Source of the DNA: Ruminococcus sp.
GTDB lineage: Bacteria; Bacillota; Clostridia; Oscillospirales; Acutalibacteraceae
DNA: 35,460 bases
Assembly: GCA_004555265.1 (NCBI GenBank)
Contig: SFIQ01000012.1
Coordinates: 1-35,460 of the forward strand
Direction of reading: 5' to 3'
Shown piece by piece: positions 30,247-35,460 of the stretch. How positions within the stretch are numbered: position 1 is the first letter of the stretch; each line of letters opens with the position of its first letter. Both the position numbers and the translations under genes were made by a program. A model generated the notes under the pieces. That model searched no databases. It was not told where the DNA came from and worked only from the letters and a program-made list of their open reading frames with translations.

Positions 30247-31887
30247 TTAATACATGCCGCCGCCCTGAGACGCCATTGCCGCCGCTGCCGCCGCGTCTGC
30301 CTGCGGGTCGGGGATGTCGGTCACCAAGGATTCGGTGGTCAGCACCATTGCCGCCACAGATGCCGCATTTTGGAGTGCGGAACGGGTGACCTTTGCAGGG
30401 TCTAAGATGCCCGCTTCAAACATATCCACATATTCCTCATTGGCAAAGTTGAAGCCGTAGCCCGCCTTGTTGGAATTGAGAATGTCATTAACGATAACCG
30501 AGCCTTCCAGCCCTGCGTTCTTCGCAATCTGGCGCACGGGCTCTTCAATGGCTTTGAGCACAATGCGGATACCGGTTTTGAGGTCGGCGTCCTCTTCGCT
30601 GTCGAGCAATTTCTGCACAGCGGGGATGGCGTTCAAAAGCGCTACGCCGCCGCCGGCGACACAGCCTTCTTCCACAGCCGCCTTGGTTGCCGCGAGGGCG
30701 TCCTCAATGCGCAGTTTCTTTTCTTTCATTTCGGTTTCGGTTGCCGCACCAACGCGGATCACCGCAACACCGCCCGCAAGTTTTGCAAGTCTTTCCTGCA
30801 ATTTTTCACGGTCAAATTCCGAAGTCGTGGTTTCAATTTGGCTGCGGATTTGCGCCACTCTGCCTTTGATTTCGTCGCTTGCGCCTGCGCCGTCAACAAT
30901 CGTGGTGTTCTCTTTGGTGACTTTCACCTGCTTTGCACGACCGAGTTGCGGAATATCGGCGTCTTTCAGTTCCAAGCCGAGGTCGGAAGTAATCACTTCG
31001 CCGCCTGTAAGAATGGCGATATCTTGCAGCATTTCTTTTCTTCTGTCGCCGAAGCCCGGTGCTTTGACACATACGCAGGTAAAGGTGCCGCGCAGTTTAT
31101 TGACCAAAATGGTAGAAAGCGCTTCGCCCTCCACATCTTCTGCGATGATGACGAGCTTCTTGCCGGCGTTGACAACCTTTTCAAGCAAGGGCAGGATTTC
31201 CTGAATGTTGGAAATCTTCTTGTCGGTAATCAAAATGTATGGGTCGTCCAAAACGGCTTCCATTTTGTCGGTATCCGTCACCATATACGGCGAAATGTAG
31301 CCGCGGTCAAACTGCATACCTTCGACAACATCGCTGTATGTTTCGGAGGTTTTGGACTCCTCAATGGTGATCACGCCGTCCGCGGTTACCTTTTCCATTG
31401 CCTCGGCAATCAGTTTACCGATAAATTCGTCAGCCGCCGAAACGGTTGCAATTCTCGCAATATCGTCTGCGGTTTTCACGGGTTGTGCTTCGTCTTTGAT
31501 TGCGGCAACCACGGTATCCACCGCCATCTGCATACCTTTTTTGACAACCATCGGGTTTGCGCCTGCGGCGACATTCTTCATGCCTTCGCGTACCAAAGCC
31601 TGTGCCAAAAGCGTTGCGGTGGTTGTACCGTCGCCCGCAACATCGTTTGTTTTGGTTGCAACTTCTTTCACGAGCTGTGCGCCCATATTTTCAAAAGCGT
31701 CTTCGAGTTCAACCTCTTTTGCAATCGTCACACCGTCATTGGTGATGAGGGGTGCGCCGTATTTTTTGTCGAGAACGACATTTCTGCCCTTCGGGCCCAA
31801 AGTGATTTTCACGGTATCGCTCAATTTGTCGATACCTGCCTGCAAAGCCTTGCGTGCTTCTTCACCGTAAATAATTTGTTTCGCCAT
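30247..31887 (-). CDS. groEL: Chaperonin GroEL (Cpn60)
   Basis: A complete 546-residue chaperonin that folds proteins inside a double-ring cage with ATP and GroES. Hallmarks are MAKQIIYGEEARKALQAGID, the ATP-binding VKITLGPKGRNV and NDVAGDGTTTATLLAQ, the catalytic-Asp region, AAVEEGCVAGGGVALL and a C-terminal GGGMY tail. It lies 20 nt after groES on the same transcript. No anomalies. Confidence 0.98.
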   Translation of the reverse strand: MAKQIIYGEEARKALQAGIDKLSDTVKITLGPKGRNVVLDKKYGAPLITNDGVTIAKEVELEDAFENMGAQLVKEVATKTNDVAGDGTTTATLLAQALVREGMKNVAAGANPMVVKKGMQMAVDTVVAAIKDEAQPVKTADDIARIATVSAADEFIGKLIAEAMEKVTADGVITIEESKTSETYSDVVEGMQFDRGYISPYMVTDTDKMEAVLDDPYILITDKKISNIQEILPLLEKVVNAGKKLVIIAEDVEGEALSTILVNKLRGTFTCVCVKAPGFGDRRKEMLQDIAILTGGEVITSDLGLELKDADIPQLGRAKQVKVTKENTTIVDGAGASDEIKGRVAQIRSQIETTTSEFDREKLQERLAKLAGGVAVIRVGAATETEMKEKKLRIEDALAATKAAVEEGCVAGGGVALLNAIPAVQKLLDSEEDADLKTGIRIVLKAIEEPVRQIAKNAGLEGSVIVNDILNSNKAGYGFNFANEEYVDMFEAGILDPAKVTRSALQNAASVAAMVLTTESLVTDIPDPQADAAAAAAMASQGGGMY

Positions 31888-31907
31888 GATAAGTTCCCTC
31901 CGAAAAA

Positions 31908-32192
31908 TTATTCAACTATTGCCAAAATGTCGGACTGACGGACGATGGTGTATTCCGTGTTGTCCATTTTCACTTCTGTGCCTGCGTATTTGCCGGCAAT
32001 GACCTTGTCGCCTGTCTTTACATACATGGTGACTTCTTTGCCGTCCACGGTGCCGCCGGGGCCGACTGCCACAACCTCAAATACCTGCGGTTTTTCCTGC
32101 GCGGACGCCGCGAGGATAATGCCGCTTTTCGTGGTTTCCTCTACTTCGACAGGTTTCACAACAACTCTGTCTGCCAAGGGTTTGATTGTCAT
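31908..32192 (-). CDS. groES: Co-chaperonin GroES
   Basis: 94 residues. The start MTIKPLADRVVVKPVEVEET and the mobile loop KSGIILAASAQEKPQVFEVVAVGPG are typical; it caps GroEL. The ATG at 32192 is chosen because GGAGG is 8 nt upstream. The operon starts here and is controlled by CIRCE. Confidence 0.97.
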   Translation of the reverse strand: MTIKPLADRVVVKPVEVEETTKSGIILAASAQEKPQVFEVVAVGPGGTVDGKEVTMYVKTGDKVIAGKYAGTEVKMDNTEYTIVRQSDILAIVE

Positions 32193-32226
32193 ATAAACTA
32201 CCTCCAAAAAAGAATGATTGATTTTG

Positions 32227-32253
32227 TTAGCACTCTTTGTTCCCGAGTGCTAA
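32227..32253. promoter_or_regulatory. CIRCE element (HrcA operator)
   Basis: Perfect TTAGCACTC-N9-GAGTGCTAA between the promoter and groES start. HrcA repression released on heat shock is the established mechanism. Confidence 0.97.
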
Positions 32254-32258
32254 TATCT

Positions 32259-32286
32259 ATTTTATCCATATTTTAGAAAAAATCAA
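32259..32286 (-). promoter_or_regulatory. Promoter of groESL
   Basis: On the minus strand TTGATT (32281-32286), a 16-nt spacer and TAAAAT (32259-32264), directly upstream of CIRCE. Confidence 0.7.
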
Positions 32287-32374
32287 CCCCTTTTTTCAAT
32301 GTTCACAAAAAAGTAATAATTTATTCGCAAAATATCGCATTTGGAGCCTTGGCAGGTATACAATTTATATATAG

Positions 32375-32404
32375 AAAAAGGGCTGTACCGTTTGGCACAG
32401 CCCT
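32375..32404 (-). terminator. Terminator of the glycerophosphodiesterase gene
   Basis: AGGGCTGT / ACAGCCCT with a 10-nt loop, followed on the minus strand by TTTTTC. Confidence 0.85.
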
Positions 32405-32417
32405 GTATGTATCTATT

Positions 32418-33422
32418 TTATGCCGACTCCCCGCCGCGCAGAACTGCATACGCCATATCGGGATTGTCGCTCATAATCGCGTCCGCGCCGATAGATGCCA
32501 AATGCCGCACATCGTCGGGGTCGTTTATCGTCCAATACTGCACAGCGATGTCGTACTGATGCGCATAATTCACAAGCCGCGTTGTGCCGAGATTGAACAC
32601 ATAGTCATCATCGGGGATTTGCAGTGCCGCGAATTTGTAATAGTCGGCTTTGTGGTGAATACCGAGCAGACTTGAAAAATAGAAATTCACAACCTCTTTT
32701 ATCCCTGCCGAGCGAAGCATATCGGGGTAAGTGTCGTCCATATATTGGCTGATTTCGCCGTGGAATGTACCGACCACCACGCGCGACAGCATATTGTACT
32801 CTTTCAAAATCGCGTACAGTTCGTCGGCGGCTTTTCTGCCGAGGTCGTCTGCATCTTTGATTTCAATAATAAAGCTGTATTCGCCGTAGGGCGCGAGATA
32901 ATCGAAAATATCCCGAAGCCGCACCACCTTCAAATCCTCGGGCACATCGTCGCCGCGCAAGCCCTTGTACGGCGTTTCGCCGCTGTCGGTGGTGAAGTTT
33001 TCACCGAGATTTAAAACGCGCAGCTCTTCATAGGTTTTTTCACTCGGCAAAACGCCCTCCTGCCCGAACGCTTCAACCGCGTTGCTCGTGCGGTCAAAGG
33101 TATCGTCATGCAGCAAAATCAGCTCGCCGTCTTTGGTAATATGTAAATCAAACTCAAAAATATCAATGGCAAAACTGCCGTTTTCCACACAGTTTTTAAA
33201 TGCCATCAGCGTGTTTTCGGGCGCGATGCCGCCGCCCGAACGGTGCGCAGAGACCATCGTTTTGCCCGTCTCCACAATATAGGGGTTATTGCTTTCTGCC
33301 GCCGCGGCGCTAACCGGGACAACCTCGTCACCGAAATCGTGCATAATCAACAGCACGAAGCCGCCCGCAAGCAGTACGAGCACCGCCAAAGCAATCAAAA
33401 AAATCTTCAAGCTTTTCTTCAC
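32418..33422 (-). CDS. Membrane-anchored glycerophosphodiester phosphodiesterase
   Basis: 334 residues. One N-terminal membrane helix (IFLIALAVLVLLAGGFVLLI) exports or anchors an extracytoplasmic GDPD TIM-barrel. The catalytic AHRSGGGIAPENT, the metal-binding FEFDLHITKDGELILLHDDT and the C-terminal QYWTINDPDDVRHLASIGAD are all conserved. It would hydrolyse glycerophosphodiesters such as deacylated lipids or teichoic acid fragments. The start is GTG at 33422 with GGAGGG 6 nt upstream. It is a single gene with its own terminator. Confidence 0.92.
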   Translation of the reverse strand: MKKSLKIFLIALAVLVLLAGGFVLLIMHDFGDEVVPVSAAAAESNNPYIVETGKTMVSAHRSGGGIAPENTLMAFKNCVENGSFAIDIFEFDLHITKDGELILLHDDTFDRTSNAVEAFGQEGVLPSEKTYEELRVLNLGENFTTDSGETPYKGLRGDDVPEDLKVVRLRDIFDYLAPYGEYSFIIEIKDADDLGRKAADELYAILKEYNMLSRVVVGTFHGEISQYMDDTYPDMLRSAGIKEVVNFYFSSLLGIHHKADYYKFAALQIPDDDYVFNLGTTRLVNYAHQYDIAVQYWTINDPDDVRHLASIGADAIMSDNPDMAYAVLRGGESA

Positions 33423-33569
33423 CTTGTTCCCTCCGAAATGATTGTGCCGCATGGCGTCAAGCACAGATTTATCCTGTTCATTTTAGCCTTTTTTTCCAAT
33501 AAAGTCAATGGAGAAACCGCGTTTTTGGACAGTTTGCCGAGCATTCGGACGTTTTTTCGCAAATACCGT

Positions 33570-33598
33570 TTGACAGTTTCCTCGTAATCTGTTAAAAT
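33570..33598 (+). promoter_or_regulatory. Promoter of the cohesin-domain gene
   Basis: Perfect TTGACA (33570-33575), 17-nt spacer, TAAAAT (33593-33598), about 40 nt before the start codon. Confidence 0.8.
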
Positions 33599-33635
33599 AA
33601 AATAGATTTCATTGCTTTTGAAGGGACGGGTTTTT

Positions 33636-34229
33636 ATGAAAAAAGTTGGTTCGGTATGTTTATGTTTGCTTTTGGCGCTGGTCTGTTGCTTCCCGGCAGT
33701 TGCCGCGGGCACAGTCGCCTTGCAGGCGAATGCCGCATTGGCAGAGGACGGCACGCTGACCGTTACGGTTTCCGCCCCTGCAAACAGCAATCTTGCGACA
33801 TTTGAAACAACCTTGCAGTATGACGCGCAAAAGCTGGAACTGCAAGAGGTGGTTTACGGCGCGGGCGATATGACAACCTCGAATACCACCGAAACAGGCC
33901 GAGTCGGGCTGTTTATGATTTGGCAGGATACGCAGACGGAGGCAGCCACACTTGCCACCGTAACATTTAAAGTCAAAGAGGGCGCTGTCGGCACAACCGA
34001 TATTACTTTTGCAAATACCGCCGCGACAGACGCAAGTGACAGCGAAATGGGCATTTCGTTTGGGGAAAGCGATACTGTAACCGTCACCTTGACAGAGGCA
34101 CCGCCCACGGAGGAGAATATCCCCTCCACCGCCGGTACCTATATTGCGGTCGGGGCAATCAGCGTGGTTGGCGTTGCCGCCGCGGTCACGGCAGGGGCGC
34201 TCATAAAACGCAAGAAAAACAAGGAATAA
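33636..34229 (+). CDS. Secreted, membrane-anchored cohesin-domain protein
   Basis: 197 residues. The signal peptide MKKVGSVCLCLLLALVCCFP ends near AVAAG. A beta-rich domain of about 130 residues with cohesin features follows: VTVSAPANSNLATFETTLQYDAQKLEL, GLFMIWQD and ATVTFKVKEGAVGTTDITF. Then come a Thr/Glu/Pro linker and a C-terminal membrane helix with KRKKNKE. Cohesins bind dockerins in cellulosomes, but many free-standing cohesin-like domains in Firmicutes have other roles; no dockerin or glycoside hydrolase is in view. ATG 33636 has AAGGGACGGG about 5 nt upstream. Confidence 0.8.
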   Translation: MKKVGSVCLCLLLALVCCFPAVAAGTVALQANAALAEDGTLTVTVSAPANSNLATFETTLQYDAQKLELQEVVYGAGDMTTSNTTETGRVGLFMIWQDTQTEAATLATVTFKVKEGAVGTTDITFANTAATDASDSEMGISFGESDTVTVTLTEAPPTEENIPSTAGTYIAVGAISVVGVAAAVTAGALIKRKKNKE

Positions 34230-34239
34230 GATGTTCACC

Positions 34240-34270
34240 CCGCCGCCGAAGCGCTTCGGCGGCGGATTTT
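34240..34270 (+). terminator. Terminator of the cohesin-domain gene
   Basis: Perfect palindrome CCGCCGCCGAAG / CTTCGGCGGCGG with a 2-nt centre, followed by ATTTTG. Confidence 0.88.
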
Positions 34271-34301
34271 GTTGCCCCCCGGAACGCATTCGGCATATGA
34301 C

Positions 34302-34330
34302 TTGCAATCTCTCGGAAAATCATATATAAT
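34302..34330 (+). promoter_or_regulatory. Promoter of the guaA-like gene
   Basis: TTGCAA (34302-34307), 17-nt spacer, perfect TATAAT (34325-34330). Confidence 0.82.
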
Positions 34331-34333
34331 TTT

Positions 34334-34367
34334 ATCGTTATAGCGGTTTACACACCGTTTATACGAT
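34334..34367 (+). other. Hairpin at the 5' end of the guaA leader
   Basis: ATCG / CGAT, TATA / TATA and CGGT / ACCG stack with small bulges around a 6-nt loop. It lies at the expected 5' end of the mRNA and may stabilise it. It lacks the conserved joining sequences of purine riboswitches. Confidence 0.5.
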
Positions 34368-34394
34368 TGCAGGATTTGAAATGGAGGATTTTTT

Positions 34395-35375
34395 ATGCAG
34401 ACAGATGTTCGTCCGGAGACGATGGAACGAATTACCACAAAGGCACTCGCCGAAGCGTTTATTGCAGAGCAAGTGGACACCGTTCGCCGCCAAGTCGGCG
34501 ACAAAAAAGTGCTGTTGGCGCTTTCCGGCGGGGTGGATTCCTCGGTGGTGGCCGCGCTTTTAATCAAAGCCATCGGCAAACAGTTGGTGTGCGTGCATGT
34601 CAACCACGGGCTGATGCGCAAAGGCGAAAGTGAGCAAGTGATTGAGGTTTTCCGCAATCAAATGGACGCCAATTTGGTGTATGTGGACGCAACCGACCGC
34701 TTTTTGGACCTGCTTGCAGGCGTTGCAGACCCCGAGCAAAAGCGCAAAATTATCGGCGGCGAGTTCATCAAGGTATTTGACGAAGAGGCAAGAAAGCAAG
34801 AGGGCATTGCCTTTTTGGCACAAGGCACGATTTATCCCGACATTTTAGAGAGCGACGGCGTGAAAGCACACCACAATGTCGGTGGTTTGCCCGAAGATAT
34901 GGATTTTGAACTGGTCGAACCGATTAAACTCCTGTTTAAAGACGAAGTGCGCGTCATCGGCTCTGCCTTGGGTCTGCCCGATTCGATGGTATACCGCCAA
35001 CCGTTCCCGGGGCCGGGTCTCGGCGTGCGTTGTACGGGTGCCATCACCCGTGACAGACTGCACACCTTGCGCGAGGCGGATGCAATTTTGCGTGCGGAAT
35101 TTGACGAAGCAGGTCTTACCGACAAGGTGTGGCAATTCTTTACAGTCGTTCCCGATTTCCGTTCCACCGGCGTCAGAAACGGTAAACGCACCTTTGACTG
35201 GCCGGTCATTATCCGTGCGGTGAACACCGTCGATGCCATGAGCGCAACCGTACCGGAAATAGATTGGGCGGTGCTCAAAAAAATTACGGACAGAATTTTG
35301 GCAGAGGTACCGGGGGCAGGCAGAGTCCTTTACGATTTAAGCCCCAAAGCCCCCGCCACGATTGAGTGGGAATAA
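34395..35375 (+). CDS. guaA: GMP synthase ATP-pyrophosphatase subunit (no glutaminase domain)
   Basis: 326 residues corresponding to the C-terminal two thirds of bacterial GuaA. The PP-loop LALSGGVDSSVVAALL is at residues ~42-57. The lid and XMP site FLAQGTIYPDILESDG and HHNVGGLPEDM follow, then RQPFPGPGLGVR and the dimerisation domain ending SPKAPATIEWE. Usual bacterial GuaA is about 510-520 residues with an N-terminal glutamine amidotransferase. Here the ATG directly follows GGAGG and its own promoter, with no amidotransferase codons upstream. It should amidate XMP with ammonia or with a separate GATase subunit, as in archaea. Confidence 0.92.
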   Translation: MQTDVRPETMERITTKALAEAFIAEQVDTVRRQVGDKKVLLALSGGVDSSVVAALLIKAIGKQLVCVHVNHGLMRKGESEQVIEVFRNQMDANLVYVDATDRFLDLLAGVADPEQKRKIIGGEFIKVFDEEARKQEGIAFLAQGTIYPDILESDGVKAHHNVGGLPEDMDFELVEPIKLLFKDEVRVIGSALGLPDSMVYRQPFPGPGLGVRCTGAITRDRLHTLREADAILRAEFDEAGLTDKVWQFFTVVPDFRSTGVRNGKRTFDWPVIIRAVNTVDAMSATVPEIDWAVLKKITDRILAEVPGAGRVLYDLSPKAPATIEWE

Positions 35376-35380
35376 CTGAC

Positions 35381-35414
35381 AAAACCCGCAAAGCCTTGAA
35401 AACACTGGGTTTTT
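35381..35414 (+). terminator. Terminator of guaA
   Basis: AAAACCC / GGGTTTT with a 19-nt loop and a short T-tract. Confidence 0.6.
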
Positions 35415-35432
35415 GAAGCGGAAACGGGGCAT

Positions 35433-35452
35433 TTGATAGCAAATTGATAGCA
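35433..35452. repeat. Two direct repeats TTGATAGCA, 11 bp apart
   Basis: Copies at 35433-35441 and 35444-35452 are spaced by one helical turn, just past guaA. They resemble arm-type sites bound by tyrosine integrases. The sequence ends before an integrase gene could be seen. Confidence 0.55.
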
Positions 35453-35460
35453 GATACCAA

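Noticed and set aside
30467..31938. Long plus-strand open frames opposite groEL
   Set aside because: They are antisense shadows of a highly conserved gene, with no ribosome sites or recognisable products.
34320..34394. Purine riboswitch in front of the GMP synthetase gene
   Set aside because: The leader is only about 60 nt and lacks the conserved three-way-junction sequences; it is a simple bulged hairpin.

Overview
The window looks like a chromosomal segment of a Clostridia bacterium, probably of the Oscillospiraceae/Ruminococcaceae type. The grounds are SigH-like and PgcA-like genes, YlmH, DUF5058 and DUF6774 proteins, CIRCE-controlled groESL, and a V-type rather than F-type ATPase operon. 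Housekeeping genes are moderately GC-rich. Several stretches are clearly more AT-rich: 1-2800, 6.7-9.5 kb and 26.1-28.4 kb. These look acquired or mobile.

Layout. 1-2600 is a graveyard of mobile DNA: an integrase broken by an in-frame TGA, a frameshifted and truncated IS110-type transposase fused head to head to a truncated IS256-type transposase, and a decayed tnpV. 2.8-3.4 kb is a tRNA operon (Arg-His-Gln, minus strand) with a near-consensus promoter and a duplicated block next to tRNA-Arg. 3.5-6.6 kb carries ylmH with a VTT membrane protein, then a ketopantoate-reductase-like gene and an HD hydrolase. 6.8-9.2 kb is one large gene for an unusual fusion: SseB-like domain, SGNH hydrolase, zinc ribbons and a Ser/Thr kinase. 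Its SGNH part lies between in-frame direct repeats exactly 900 bp apart. An hsp20 gene follows.

10.2-18.5 kb is a complete nine-gene V-type ATPase operon (G/H-like, I, K, E, C, F, A, B, D). The sodium ligands known from Enterococcus are conserved in its proteolipid. It is closed by a strong bidirectional terminator. Convergent to it is a two-gene DUF5058 membrane operon with a possible leader attenuator. Then come a zinc-ribbon protein, a sigma factor whose -10 box lies in a palindrome, a 34-residue membrane peptide, phosphoglucomutase, a ComM/YifB ATPase and a P-loop kinase-like protein.

25.8-28.8 kb is accessory: tRNA-Leu followed by three stacked terminators, a three-gene operon of unknown function, four 20-bp-period repeats, and an array of small hairpins spaced by the heptamer ATGAAAT. 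The end of the window holds two small proteins, a mutY broken by an internal deletion, groEL/groES with a perfect CIRCE, a membrane-anchored glycerophosphodiesterase, a secreted cohesin-domain protein, and a GMP synthetase lacking the glutaminase domain. Helically phased repeats just after guaA may mark the edge of an integrated element.

The best candidates for something undescribed are the 796-residue kinase fusion with its repeat-flanked SGNH module and the three-gene cassette at 26.2-28.1 kb. Functions are inferred from remembered family features; no database search was run.
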